Origin: DAOVRD01 sp964521715
GTDB taxonomy: Bacteria; Planctomycetota; Brocadiia; SM23-32
Direction: 5' to 3'
NCBI GenBank assembly: GCA_964521715.1
Contig: CAZFSS010000017.1
Span: forward strand, 13,740-77,739
Length of the DNA: 64,000 nucleotides
Positions 49,965 through 58,998 of the stretch are shown here, in pieces (the stretch's first letter is position 1; every line of letters begins with the position of its first letter). Under the pieces are notes generated by a model. That model saw only the letters and a list, made by a program, of their open reading frames with translations, was not told the origin of the DNA and did not search any database. Made by a program: the position numbers and the translations under genes.

Positions 49965-51038
49965 ATGGGAGGGACGGACGTGGCCGAGACTGAGGACCGA
50001 GTCGAGCCGTCAGCGAAACGCGGCAAGCGTTGGGCGTTCCGGGTCGGCGCGGCAGTCGTGATCGTCGCCGTGCTCTTGCTCGCCGCTCTTGCAGTCCGTA
50101 CCCACGTGCGCAGCAGGAGGCCCGTCACTGCCGAGGAGATACTGCAGCAGGTCTGCGACAGGTATGCCGGGCTGGAGTCGCTCGAGGTCGACGGCAACAT
50201 GTGCTGCGACTCCACGGTATTCGACCGTCACTGGAAGGACACCCATCGCTTCTCAATGAAGCTGCATCGCAGCGGGATGTACTGCGTGATCTGGCACGAC
50301 AGCGATCCCCTGGGCACGCATGGGCCATGCGCCGTATGGGATTGCGGCGACGGACAGCATGTCTATGTCGCCAGCGCGAACGCCTATGGCCCTACTGGCG
50401 CGGCGCCACCTGACTTGCTCTCCGATCAGCAGCGCGGTACGGGCTTGGCCCGACAGCTCTTCTTGCTTGAGTCGGACCCAAAGGAATGGCTGCAGGGATT
50501 CCTCGAACCTCGACTGGTCGGCGAGGACGTGGCGGAGGGCCGGCAGTGCTACCTGATCGAGGGGCATGACGCGCAGGGCAACCGGCAGTCGCTGTGGGTG
50601 TCGAAGGACGGATGGCTCGTTGTGCAGCAGGAGATCGTGATCGAGCAGGAGGATTTGTGGCGGGTCGAGTTTCCGCCCGACCTGACGGCGGAGAAGATCG
50701 GTGCGGGCGCGGGGGTGCCCGGCAAGCTCCTCCAGAAGCTGGTCGGTGGAGTGATGCTGTGGAAGATGAAGCGGGATGTAATGGCCGAAGTGGAGAAGGG
50801 CGCTCCAGCCAATCGCGGCGTTCGGATAGTCATCACCACCGCCTACAGCGCGATCCGCACGAACGCCGATCTGAAAGCCACGGATTTCGCCTTCTCTGTC
50901 CCGGGAGGGGCGACGCTCGATGAGGACCTCTGGCGCCAGATCGCTGCCCATCAGGAGGCCGCGCAGCAGGCGGCCCGCGCGCAAGCCGAAGCGGCTGCAG
51001 AAGGCAGCGCTGTCGGGCCAGGCGCCGCCTCGGAGTGA
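49965..51038 (+). CDS. Membrane-anchored protein of LolA/DUF2092-like type
   Basis: A 357-residue protein with a short basic cytoplasmic N-terminus, a single transmembrane helix (VGAAVVIVAVLLLAALAV, about 27-44) and a large outer domain. The domain opens with TAEEILQQVCDRYAGLESLE, the phrase with which LolA/DUF2092 half-barrel proteins begin, followed by paired strands. Its C-terminus is alanine-rich and helical. ATG 49965 is preferred to TTG 49959. It stands alone after the tRNA-Ala terminator. No function is known; the half-barrel suggests lipid or lipoprotein binding at the membrane surface. Confidence 0.6.
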   Translation: MGGTDVAETEDRVEPSAKRGKRWAFRVGAAVVIVAVLLLAALAVRTHVRSRRPVTAEEILQQVCDRYAGLESLEVDGNMCCDSTVFDRHWKDTHRFSMKLHRSGMYCVIWHDSDPLGTHGPCAVWDCGDGQHVYVASANAYGPTGAAPPDLLSDQQRGTGLARQLFLLESDPKEWLQGFLEPRLVGEDVAEGRQCYLIEGHDAQGNRQSLWVSKDGWLVVQQEIVIEQEDLWRVEFPPDLTAEKIGAGAGVPGKLLQKLVGGVMLWKMKRDVMAEVEKGAPANRGVRIVITTAYSAIRTNADLKATDFAFSVPGGATLDEDLWRQIAAHQEAAQQAARAQAEAAAEGSAVGPGAASE

Positions 51039-51106
51039 AGGGCCGTCGACCAAACCCGCCCGATCCTGATGCTGCGCTCTCTTGCTCCCCGCCCGCCGCC
51101 GAGCGC

Positions 51107-51135
51107 TGGACGCATTGCGCAGCACTTCCTACAAT
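51107..51135 (+). promoter_or_regulatory. Candidate promoter of the BNR-protein gene
   Basis: TGGACG (51107-51112), 17 bp, TACAAT (51130-51135), 27 bp before the ATG at 51163. The -10 is a 5 of 6 match. Confidence 0.4.
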
Positions 51136-51162
51136 GTGGATTCCACGCCAGGGGAGGCTGCG

Positions 51163-52518
51163 ATGGCGCATCATCTGGCCGCGCTGTGCCTGCTGGTCGG
51201 CTGTCTGGGCGTCTGCACTCCGGGGGCCCGGGCCGAGGAGATGGAGTGCACGCGCTGGACCGTCGCCCGTGGCTTGGACGAGGCTAACATCGCCGTTTTC
51301 AACTCCCCGATCTGCACACACGGGGACAGCGTCTACGTGGCCTTCGTCCGGCCCGATCCGACCGACGGCGAGGGCTACCAGACCGTGGTCGCGAAAGGGT
51401 CGGGGGACGAGTGGCAGCTCTCGGTCGTCGAGCCGGCCAGCCGCGACGACGAGTGGCACGCGCAGCCGTCGCTCTGCGTCGACCGCGACGGCTACGTGCA
51501 CGTGACCTACAACATGCACAGCTCGCCCTGGCTCTACAGCGTGTCGAAGCGGCCTGAGGACGTCTCCGAGTGGGAGTTCCGCGGCCAGGAGCTGCGCGGC
51601 CCGCATGACGTGATCGAGTCGGGCTGGATCGCCGGCCCCGGCACCGCCGCCATCCCCGGCAACCGCATCACCTACCAGTTCATGACGACGGACCGCGAGG
51701 GCGTCCCCTACGTCTGCTACCGGGAGGCCCTGAAGACCGCGCCGGGCACGAACTACTTCCGGATGCAGTGGTCCCTGGGCGTGGCGAAGTATGACCCGAG
51801 CGCGAAGGCGTGGCGGCGCGTGGGCCCGGGGGGCGGCGTCTTCCCCTTTGCCACCGAGCTTGGCTTCCGCGGGCAGGGCGGCAGCGTCTCCTTCGACGCG
51901 GCCAACCGGATGCACCTCGCCTGGTTCTTCTACACCGAGTACGAGCAAGACGGCTCGGGCCACCTGAAACCCAACTACCCGTGCTACGCCCGTTCGGATG
52001 ACGGCGGCGGAACCTTCTGCAAAGCGGACGGCACGCCGCTCAGCCTGCCCGTGGACCTGGCGCACGCCGACGTGGTGATCCAGCCGACCTGGTGCGAGCC
52101 GAACCAAAAGGGCTACTTCAGCGGTTACACGAACGTGGGCGCCATGCCGGACGGCACGCCGTGGGTCCAGGTGATGCCGAAGGACCCGCCGCCGGGCACG
52201 GGACCTGCCCTCATTTCGCACGCGCCGGGCGGAGGCTGGAGCGAACCGATGCTGACGCCGCACGCCGGCCGGCAGTTCGTCATCGACGACGCCGGCACGA
52301 TCACGGTGATCTCGTCCGCTCTGGAGGTGCACCGCAGCCACGACATGGGCCGCACGTGGCAGAGCTGGAAGATCGACCCCGAGGACGGCCGCTATTACTA
52401 CTGGCCGGACCACGTCTACTCGCGCCAGCCGGGGCGGCTGCGGTTGCTGGCCCAATCGGCGCCGACCGGTGAGCTGCGCGTCTACACGCTCGCTTTCCGC
52501 GGCCCGGCCGGGGGGTAG
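51163..52518 (+). CDS. Exported BNR-repeat (sialidase-fold) protein
   Basis: A 451-residue secreted protein with a Sec signal peptide (LAALCLLVGCLGVCTPGARA, about 5-24). The mature chain is a beta-propeller-like BNR_4 protein: repeated phrases such as HAQPSLCVDRDGYVHVTYNM, GSVSFDAANRMHLAWFFY, and an Asp-box-like HRSHDMGRTWQSWKI. Related proteins in Planctomycetota are often sulfatase- or polysaccharide-associated, but this one lacks the arginine triad that would prove a sialidase. GGGGAGG lies 6 nt before the ATG. It precedes a Gfo/Idh gene and a probable glycoside hydrolase, so a carbohydrate role is likely. Confidence 0.75.
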   Translation: MAHHLAALCLLVGCLGVCTPGARAEEMECTRWTVARGLDEANIAVFNSPICTHGDSVYVAFVRPDPTDGEGYQTVVAKGSGDEWQLSVVEPASRDDEWHAQPSLCVDRDGYVHVTYNMHSSPWLYSVSKRPEDVSEWEFRGQELRGPHDVIESGWIAGPGTAAIPGNRITYQFMTTDREGVPYVCYREALKTAPGTNYFRMQWSLGVAKYDPSAKAWRRVGPGGGVFPFATELGFRGQGGSVSFDAANRMHLAWFFYTEYEQDGSGHLKPNYPCYARSDDGGGTFCKADGTPLSLPVDLAHADVVIQPTWCEPNQKGYFSGYTNVGAMPDGTPWVQVMPKDPPPGTGPALISHAPGGGWSEPMLTPHAGRQFVIDDAGTITVISSALEVHRSHDMGRTWQSWKIDPEDGRYYYWPDHVYSRQPGRLRLLAQSAPTGELRVYTLAFRGPAGG

Positions 52519-52638
52519 GGGCGGTTCGCGAACCATGTCCCGAGCCTCGTCGAGGGGCGCCCCTGCGGTTTGACAGGTGGTTTACACTGTCCCGTCATGC
52601 GGGCCAGGCAAGGCAGGCTGCTCGAACGGAGGAATGCA

Positions 52639-53721
52639 ATGGCCGGGCGGTGTCAGGCGCTCAGGAGCGCCATCGTCGGCTGCGGAGGCATATCGCGCGC
52701 CCACTCGCGCGTGATGGCCGAGTCGGCGGACTTCGAAGTGGTCGCCGTCTGCGACGTGAGAGAGGAGGCGGCCCGCGCCGCCGCGGAGAAACTGCCCGGC
52801 GCGACGGCCTACACGGATATGCAGGAGATGCTGGCGGCCGCGCAGCCCGACGTGGTGGCCGTGTGCACGGCGACCGACAGCCACGCGCGCCTGACCATCG
52901 AAGCAGCCGCCGCCGGCGCCGGCGTGCGCGGCATATGCTGCGAGAAGCCGATGGCCACGTGCATGGGGGAGGGGCGGGAGATGGTCGCCGCCTGCCGGGA
53001 GAACGGCGTCAGCCTGATCGTCAACCATCAGCGGCGCATGGGCGCCGACCTGGTCCAGATGCGACGGCTGATCGAGGCAGGCGCTCTGGGCGACGTCCAC
53101 CTGATCCGGGCCAGTTGCCAGGGCGACCTGCTCAGCGATGGCACGCACCTGGTGGACTCCATCCGCTGGCTCGCCGGGGATGAGGACGTGGCGTGGGTGC
53201 TCGGCCAGGTCTACCGGAAGAAGCCGGACCCCGCGGAGGCGAAGAGCGGCGGGTACACGGCCTCCGGGGGCCATCGCTACGGGCACCCCATCGAGACGGG
53301 CGCGATCGGCGTGCTCGAGTTCGCGTCCGGCGCGCGGGCCGAGATGCTCTGCGGCGGCGCGCATCTGCCGGGGCGCCAGTATCAGGACTACGAGGTGTTC
53401 GGCACGAAGGGGCGGCTGTGGCGGCGCGGCGACCGGGGCGAGCCGCCCGTGCTGATCCAGGACGAGCGTGGCGGGGGATGGCGCGAGGCGCCGCTTGACC
53501 CGGACATCGCGGGGCGCCAGGCCATGACGGAGAGCTACCGCGCGTTCGCCCGGATGATCCGGCAGGGCGAGCCGCACCCGCTGTCCGGCGATTCCTCCCT
53601 GAAGGACCTGGAGGTGCTCATGGCCGCCTACGAGTCCGCCCGGACGAACGCGAAGGTCGAACTCCCGCTCGAGCAGGACGCCTTCCCGCTGCAGCTCATG
53701 ATGGACGACGGGCGGCTCTGA
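52639..53721 (+). CDS. Gfo/Idh/MocA family oxidoreductase (second copy)
   Basis: A 360-residue oxidoreductase with the Rossmann motif AIVGCGGISRAHSRVM (about 11-26), AVCDVREEAARAAAEKL, and the EKP motif in CCEKPMATCMGEGREMV (about 105). The C-terminal domain includes HRYGHPIETGAIGVLEF, which holds the family histidines. It is only distantly similar to the member at 267-1271. Start is ATG 52639 with GGAGG nine bases upstream. Neighbours on either side are a BNR protein and a glycoside-hydrolase-like protein, favouring a role in sugar or uronate catabolism. Convergent with the next gene. Confidence 0.9.
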   Translation: MAGRCQALRSAIVGCGGISRAHSRVMAESADFEVVAVCDVREEAARAAAEKLPGATAYTDMQEMLAAAQPDVVAVCTATDSHARLTIEAAAAGAGVRGICCEKPMATCMGEGREMVAACRENGVSLIVNHQRRMGADLVQMRRLIEAGALGDVHLIRASCQGDLLSDGTHLVDSIRWLAGDEDVAWVLGQVYRKKPDPAEAKSGGYTASGGHRYGHPIETGAIGVLEFASGARAEMLCGGAHLPGRQYQDYEVFGTKGRLWRRGDRGEPPVLIQDERGGGWREAPLDPDIAGRQAMTESYRAFARMIRQGEPHPLSGDSSLKDLEVLMAAYESARTNAKVELPLEQDAFPLQLMMDDGRL

Positions 53722-53743
53722 GCCGGCCTCTGGCACGCCGGCG

Positions 53744-55660
53744 CTACATGTGGCCGTCCTGGAGCGTGCCGCTCACCTCTTGCTCTCCCGCGAGCCCCAT
53801 CACGCGGTAATCGCCGCTGGCAAGGTCCGCCCAGACGCGCACGCGGTCCCCGAAGACGGACTCCTGCTGCTGTCCGTCCTCCGAGAGGATGCTGTGGGCC
53901 GTCAGGGGCATGTAGGCCGTCTGCGCGTGGAGCCTCCGCAGCAGGCGGTCCTCCGGCTGGAGGGTGTTCACCCCGGCCAGGGCGCAGATCAGCGCAGGCG
54001 TCGCCATGCTCATCAGCGCCGCGCAGTCATGGAAGGCCAGGCTGAAGAGCGGCACGGGGATGCCGACCGGCTCCCCGCTGAGGCCCGGCGTGACGCACGG
54101 CCAGTGCACGAAGAACGAGTCCAGGACCGGCGCCGCCCAGTCGCTGGCACTCTCGGAAGTGATCAGCCAGCCCAGGTCGCGGTAGTACTCGCAGATGCTG
54201 TAGCGGGCCTGTCGGCACTGGGCGCGGGTGGCCGGATGGCGGGCGTCGAAGCACTCCTCCAGGGGGATGGCGGTCAGCACGTCCTGGTAGGTGGCGTTCA
54301 GGCGGATGTGCTGGTCGCGCAACTGCTGGACGTTCATCTTGACGAAGTCCAGCATCAGCGTCGGGCACAGGATGGACTGCGTGCCGCCGGCCCAGTAGGT
54401 GTGGCGCGGGGAGTCGCGCCGTGAGTCCTTCCGCGTCAGATCGTCGCTCCAGAAAGGCGAGGAGTAGAAGAAATCCCGGTACTGATCGTGCACGCCGAAC
54501 AGGAACCCGTGGCGGCTGGCTGCCTCGCTGACCTGCCGCATGCCGTCCCATCCGCCCGCCTCCGGGCAGGGGGGGCAGGCCGCCGGATGCGCATGGTCGT
54601 ACCCGAGCGTCTGCCAGCCGGACAGGAAGAAGTAGACGTTCTCGCCCGGGTGGTCCTCCGCCGTCTTGTCCAGGAGCGTCGCGATCTCAGCGAAGGAGCG
54701 GAAGTGGCGCTCCACCCCGTCCCGCCTCAGGTGGGTGAGCAGGGCGCGCACCCATGGCCGGGCGCGGCCGGACCGGCCGCCCTCCCGCTGGGGCACGCCG
54801 ATCGCCCCGCGCAGCTTGTCGAGCTGCGGCTTCTCCAGCCGCTTCTCCTCGATACTGCGCCACCGGCCGTTGGCCCTGCACCACTGGCGGTAGGCGAGGG
54901 CCAGCGTGACGTGGTCCGCCCGGTCGAAGAAACGGTAGAGCACGCGGCGCGGGTAACGGAAGGCCTCGAAAGAGGGAAGCCAGCGGGGCGCAATGCGGGT
55001 CGGGCCGCCTTCGGGGTGCAGGAAGTCGAAGCTGGCGTCGTCCGGCGTCTCAATCACGGCGAGGTAGCCGGGTCCGGATCCGTCCAGGTGCCCCCACCAG
55101 GGCCCCGTGCAGCCTTCCCAGCACCAGGGATGGAAGATGTTCATCGCGGCCTCGCCCGCGATGGCCTGGGGCCAGTTGCCGGGCAGCAGCGTCCCCTGCT
55201 GGAACGGCAGGACGGTGCGGGCGTTGGCGGACCTGGAGTGCTCGAACGACCTCGGGTAGTAGACCTCCCGGATCCAACGCTCGGCCACGTAACCCGGCTC
55301 CTCGTGGGGCGCGACGACGATGACGAGGTCGGCCCCCTTCTCGGCCAGCAGCAGGCGGATCCGGACGTTGTACTGTATCCAGGGATTGGGGCAGACGCTG
55401 ATCAGCTCGATGCCGTGCAGGCTGCCTTCCCTGGCCTCGCGCCAGCGTTCCAGGGGCAGCTCCGCCAGCGGCCTCCTGACCTGGATGCCGTACCTCTGGA
55501 TCATGAAGCCGTCCGTCTCGGGCTCCATGCGCCACTGCTTGCCGCACCTCTTGTCCGTGACGGTCAGCGCCAGTTGGTCCCTGGCGAGTCGCACGGAGAG
55601 GGACTCGTTCTCCACTACCCATTCGGCCAGCGGACCTTCGTTCTGCGTGGTTATCTTCAC
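53744..55660 (-). CDS. Probable glycoside hydrolase-like protein (DUF5696-like)
   Basis: A 638-residue protein with an N-terminal beta-sandwich (about 1-210) leading into a TIM-barrel-like part (about 240-560). The barrel shows phrases such as HGFLFGVHDQYRDFFY, LCPTLMLDFVKMNVQQL and TYQDVLTAIPLEECFD, resembling large GH101/DUF5696-type proteins. No signal peptide is visible. The family assignment is a guess from layout; the acid residues cannot be named. The GTG at 55660 is the best start, with AGGAGG 10 nt upstream; longer frames run into non-coding sequence. It is convergent with the Gfo/Idh gene and has no other operon partner. Confidence 0.6.
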   Translation of the reverse strand: MKITTQNEGPLAEWVVENESLSVRLARDQLALTVTDKRCGKQWRMEPETDGFMIQRYGIQVRRPLAELPLERWREAREGSLHGIELISVCPNPWIQYNVRIRLLLAEKGADLVIVVAPHEEPGYVAERWIREVYYPRSFEHSRSANARTVLPFQQGTLLPGNWPQAIAGEAAMNIFHPWCWEGCTGPWWGHLDGSGPGYLAVIETPDDASFDFLHPEGGPTRIAPRWLPSFEAFRYPRRVLYRFFDRADHVTLALAYRQWCRANGRWRSIEEKRLEKPQLDKLRGAIGVPQREGGRSGRARPWVRALLTHLRRDGVERHFRSFAEIATLLDKTAEDHPGENVYFFLSGWQTLGYDHAHPAACPPCPEAGGWDGMRQVSEAASRHGFLFGVHDQYRDFFYSSPFWSDDLTRKDSRRDSPRHTYWAGGTQSILCPTLMLDFVKMNVQQLRDQHIRLNATYQDVLTAIPLEECFDARHPATRAQCRQARYSICEYYRDLGWLITSESASDWAAPVLDSFFVHWPCVTPGLSGEPVGIPVPLFSLAFHDCAALMSMATPALICALAGVNTLQPEDRLLRRLHAQTAYMPLTAHSILSEDGQQQESVFGDRVRVWADLASGDYRVMGLAGEQEVSGTLQDGHM

Positions 55661-56237
55661 GTGTCCCGTCCTCCTACATATCCGGACGCCGGCGAGGTCC
55701 CGGGCGGCCTGGCAGTCGGCGTCGCAGTCGGCCCGGGCATGATACCGGGATGCCGCGCAACCGTAAACCTCACGCCGCCGGAGGCCGGCCGCCGCGGACG
55801 CGCCTGGCGCGCCGGCCCGCGGGGCGAATGCGCTGGACTTGAAGCCCGGAAAACCGGCCCGTCCCGCGGGCGCCCTTGCATAAAGGCACGACGCAAAACC
55901 ACCTGTCGCTTCCGGCGCCTGGCGGTAGGGCGTGCCCGGCGGCGCCCAAAACAGTAACACGATTCGGGCACAGGGTAGTACGAAGCAAACGCCCCTTCGA
56001 TACGGCCTGAGAGGCCGCTCCGTGGGCTCCTGACGGCTGATTGCGAACGCCTCGCCTCGCGCTTCGGCTCCGTGATTCGTAAGTCGTTTGGGCGCAACGC
56101 CCAACGTGCAGCGACGCACTCGGCCGGGACGGGGTCCTTTGTCCCGCTCGTCGCGCGACCAAGAATCGGGCTGCTTTCACTACGGCAAATCTTGTCTTCC
56201 AGATTCCGTTGGCACGGTGACACTTACGCGCGACGGC

Positions 56238-56294
56238 GGGACCAGGCGCTAAGGTGCGGTTAGAAAAACGCGTTGAACAAGTTCGCCTGGTCCC
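56238..56294. repeat. Perfect 11 bp inverted repeat upstream of dnaA
   Basis: GGGACCAGGCG (56238-56248) and CGCCTGGTCCC (56284-56294) are exact reverse complements separated by 35 bp. The right arm lies in the spacer of the candidate promoter 56273-56301, so the pair could be an operator, an RNA hairpin in the leader or a structural site. Confidence 0.7.
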
Positions 56295-56301
56295 TTACGA
56301 T
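56273..56301 (+). promoter_or_regulatory. Candidate promoter of dnaA
   Basis: TTGAAC (56273-56278), 17 bp, TACGAT (56296-56301), 207 bp before the chosen start codon. The right arm of the inverted repeat lies within its spacer. Confidence 0.4.
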
Positions 56302-56508
56302 GTGCGCTTTGTCCTGACGACTGCGAAGAGAACGAATACCGTTCCGAGATAGAACGTGATGGAGGGGGTGGCCGACTGCCGCCGTTTCACTCCTGCCGCG
56401 GGGCAGGCGCGTGCGCGGTGCCCGGACGGGGCTCGATCCGTTGCGGGGGCGCGCCTGCCACGGGGCACTTTCCTCCGGTCGTAGTTTCGCCAGGATCCTC
56501 CTGTCGGT

Positions 56509-58023
56509 GTGGGCTTGTTCGGAAACGACCTCTGGTCGGTGCAGGGATACTGCGTGTCCGCTGACCGGGAATCTCGCTTCACCGAAGGGCTTGAGCGGCC
56601 GTCCGTCCTCGGGGATGACGCCCTGTCGCAGTTCCTCCGCGCCGAGACCGACTATGCGACCTGCGGGCAGTTCTGGGAGGCCGTGCAGCGCAGCATCCGG
56701 GACCGGCTCGGCCAGGAGCGTTACAGCATCTGGTTCGGCCAGACCGAGCTGATGGGGGGCGACCATGGACACCTGGTCGTAGGCGTTCCCAACGTCATCA
56801 TCCAGCAGTTCCTGACGGCGCGCTATGCTGCCGCGGTCTCGGCCGCCGTCGACGACCTGCTGGGCCGGCCCATGGAAGTCAGCTTCGACGTGGCGCCGCG
56901 GCTTTTCCGCAAGATGAGGGCGGAGCAGCGCAGCCAGCTCCAGCAGTCCGACGGGAGCGTCGGTCGTGGCGCCGTGTCCGCCCCGCGTCGGACCGTGGCG
57001 TCCCGGGACTGGAGCTTCGACCGCCTGATCGTCACCCGCTCCAACAGGCTGCCCTTTGCGGCCGCGCTGGAACTGGCCGGGCAGGAGAACCCGCGCTTCC
57101 GCTTCCTGTATGTGTGCGGCGGCTATGGACTTGGCAAGACGGCCCTGCTTCGCGCCATGCTGACCCTCGCCTCCGGTCCCGAGGCGGGGCTCGACCCCGT
57201 CTACCTCCTGGCCGAGGCGTGGTGCAACGAGTACTACCACGCCATCCAGCAGAAGACCACGCGCGCGTTCCGCAACCGCTACCGTGCCTGCAGCATGCTC
57301 CTGCTGGACGACGTCCAGTTCATAGACGGCAAGGCGGCGAGCCAGACGGAGCTGGTGCACACGGTCAAGGACGTCCTGAACCGGGGCGGGCGCGTGGCCC
57401 TCGCCGGGGCATGCCATCCGGAGGAACTCCGCGAGGTCGATCCGGAGCTGCGGGCGCTGCTGCGCGGCGCCTTTCCGGCCGTCTTGATGCCTCCCCTTCA
57501 GGACGAGCGGCTCGAGATGGCCCGGGAGCTGAGCGCCCGGCTGGGACTGCGCGCCACCGAGGACGTCTACCGGTCCCTTGCCGAGTCCTACGGGGAGAGC
57601 TTTGCCAGGCTGGAGTCCGCCGCCTGCTGCCTTGCCCTCTATGCCAGCGTCCATGGCTGCGACACTGTGGGGGCCCCAGAGGCGGCGGAGGCCCTGGCCG
57701 GGCTCCAGCCGCGCGCCGACCGGCGACTCGGCCTGGACCAGATCGCCGAGGCCGCTCGGGAGGCGTTCGGCGTCGGGGCCGAGCAGTTGAAGGGCTCTTC
57801 GCGCTCGCGCACCGTCTGCCTGGCCCGGCAGGTGGCCATGTACCTTGCCAAGGAGATCACGGGGGCCTCCTTGACGGAGATCGGCCGCTACTTCGGCGGT
57901 CGAACGCACAGCACGGTCAAGCACGCCGTCGACAAGGTGGCCGCCGAACGGAAGGCCGAACGCCACCTGGCCGCCCTGGTCGTCCGCATCGCGGAGCGGC
58001 TGGGCGTTGTGCTGTCCCGATAG
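56509..58023 (+). CDS. dnaA: Replication initiator DnaA
   Basis: A 504-residue DnaA. Domain I (about 54-125, FWEAVQRSIRDRLGQERYSIWF) is followed by a short linker, the AAA+ domain with Walker A GGYGLGKTALL (204-214) and Walker B SMLLLDDVQFIDGK, and domain IV with RTVCLARQVAMYLAKEITG and ASLTEIGRYFGGRTHSTV, the helix-turn-helix that binds DnaA boxes. Some usual residues differ: GGYGLGKT in place of GGVGLGKT and GRTHSTV in place of GRDHTTV. dnaN and recF do not follow, so it may be the initiator away from the common cluster or a second DnaA paralogue. The GTG start is uncertain; domain I begins near residue 54. Confidence 0.9.
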   Translation: MGLFGNDLWSVQGYCVSADRESRFTEGLERPSVLGDDALSQFLRAETDYATCGQFWEAVQRSIRDRLGQERYSIWFGQTELMGGDHGHLVVGVPNVIIQQFLTARYAAAVSAAVDDLLGRPMEVSFDVAPRLFRKMRAEQRSQLQQSDGSVGRGAVSAPRRTVASRDWSFDRLIVTRSNRLPFAAALELAGQENPRFRFLYVCGGYGLGKTALLRAMLTLASGPEAGLDPVYLLAEAWCNEYYHAIQQKTTRAFRNRYRACSMLLLDDVQFIDGKAASQTELVHTVKDVLNRGGRVALAGACHPEELREVDPELRALLRGAFPAVLMPPLQDERLEMARELSARLGLRATEDVYRSLAESYGESFARLESAACCLALYASVHGCDTVGAPEAAEALAGLQPRADRRLGLDQIAEAAREAFGVGAEQLKGSSRSRTVCLARQVAMYLAKEITGASLTEIGRYFGGRTHSTVKHAVDKVAAERKAERHLAALVVRIAERLGVVLSR

Positions 58024-58076
58024 CTCCGCCCGAGCGCCCGGTTGCCGGACGTCCCCTCGCCTCACGCGGGCGCCCC

Positions 58077-58814
58077 TCAGCCCTGTCCTGTTGCCTCCGC
58101 GTACCGGCGGTTGGCGAAATCCCAGTTGGCCACGCCCATGAAGCCGTCGACGTAGTCCGCCCGCCGGTTCTGGTAGTCCAGGTAGTAGGCGTGCTCCCAG
58201 ACGTCGCAGACCAGCAGCGGCACGACGCCCCAGATGCCCAGGTTCTGATGCTTCTCCGCCTGGAGGACGAGGACCTTGCGTCCGATCGGCTCGTATGCCA
58301 CGACGCCCCATCCGCTGCCCTCGACGGCCTTCGTGGCGGCAGCGAACTGCGCCAGGAAAGCGTCTGCGGAGCCGAAATCCCCATCCACCGCGCCGGCCAG
58401 CTTGTCGCCCAGCCTGGTTCCGCCCGGCGTCATGCTCTGCCAGTAGACGGTGTGCAGCACGTGCCCCGAGCCGTGGAAGGCCAGGTCGCCGCTCAGCGCC
58501 TTGATGGCGCCGTAGTCCCCGGCCCGACGCGCGTCGGCCAGCCTCCCGAGCGTCGCGTTGAGGCCGCTGACGTATCCCTGGTGGTGTTTGCCGTGATGAA
58601 GGGCCAGGGTCTGCCGGCCGAGGAACGGCTCCAGGGCATCTTCTGCGTAGGGCAACGGAGGCAGGGCGTATTGCCCTCCCTCGTCCAGGGCTCCCGCCAT
58701 GCCCACGGCCCCCGGGCCGGTCGCCGCGGAGGCCGTCCCCATCCCCATCGCTGATGCGACGGTGCCGGCGCCCATGCCAACCAGGAAACCACGCCTGTCC
58801 ACGTTGTTGTCCAT
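58077..58814 (-). CDS. Tat-exported iron/manganese superoxide dismutase
   Basis: A 245-residue Fe/Mn superoxide dismutase. The N-terminus has a twin-arginine leader (VDRRGFLVGMGAG, residues 5-17) and a hydrophobic segment ending in SAA, so a folded, metal-loaded enzyme is probably exported. The metal ligands are in ALHHGKHHQGYV, SGHVLHTVYW and CDVWEHAYYLDY. It is separated from dnaA by 53 bp in convergent orientation and has its own promoter at 58895-58923. Exported SODs protect the envelope from outside superoxide. Cytoplasmic SODs usually have no leader, so this is a dedicated extracytoplasmic form. Confidence 0.93.
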   Translation of the reverse strand: MDNNVDRRGFLVGMGAGTVASAMGMGTASAATGPGAVGMAGALDEGGQYALPPLPYAEDALEPFLGRQTLALHHGKHHQGYVSGLNATLGRLADARRAGDYGAIKALSGDLAFHGSGHVLHTVYWQSMTPGGTRLGDKLAGAVDGDFGSADAFLAQFAAATKAVEGSGWGVVAYEPIGRKVLVLQAEKHQNLGIWGVVPLLVCDVWEHAYYLDYQNRRADYVDGFMGVANWDFANRRYAEATGQG

Positions 58815-58894
58815 CTCGCGTCCCCCTGACGCTAAGGAAAGAACTGCCGCGAGGCGCAGGCACCCCGTTGGGTGCGCATGCGGCCCACACGTCC

Positions 58895-58923
58895 AGGATA
58901 AGACGCGCGAGGGAGACAGTCAA
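58895..58923 (-). promoter_or_regulatory. Sigma-70-like promoter of the SOD gene
   Basis: Minus-strand TTGACT (58923-58918), 17 bp, TATCCT (58900-58895), 80 bp before the SOD start codon. Confidence 0.5.
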
Positions 58924-58998
58924 CAGCGTTGACCAAGCGGCGGGAATGCGGTCCTATGGGGCCCTTGCCGGGCGGCTCATACGCCGGGGCCCGGCCGG

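Larger units (their letters stand above)
55661..56508. other. 848 bp intergenic region upstream of dnaA
   Basis: No gene can be supported here; the open frames have unconvincing composition. From about 55960 to 56380 the GC content drops visibly below that of the neighbours. The stretch holds a perfect 11 bp inverted repeat (56238-56248 and 56284-56294) and a candidate promoter. No sequence matching the DnaA-box consensus TTATNCACA was found within one mismatch, so an origin of replication cannot be claimed. Confidence 0.6.

Noticed and set aside
52570..52588. Promoter TTGACA with TACACT before the second Gfo/Idh gene
   Set aside because: The boxes are only 7 bp apart, too close to work as a sigma-70 pair.
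55657..56223. A 188-codon minus-strand frame in the gap before dnaA
   Set aside because: It lacks a domain or hydrophobic pattern, its composition is irregular and it overlaps the ribosome-binding site of the glycoside-hydrolase-like gene.
55651..56508. Replication origin with DnaA boxes upstream of dnaA
   Set aside because: TTATCTTCA at 55651 has two mismatches to the box and lies inside a gene start; no cluster of boxes was found, so no origin is called.
56260..58923. An 887-codon minus-strand open frame opposite dnaA
   Set aside because: It covers dnaA and SOD in the wrong frame and shows no recognisable domain.
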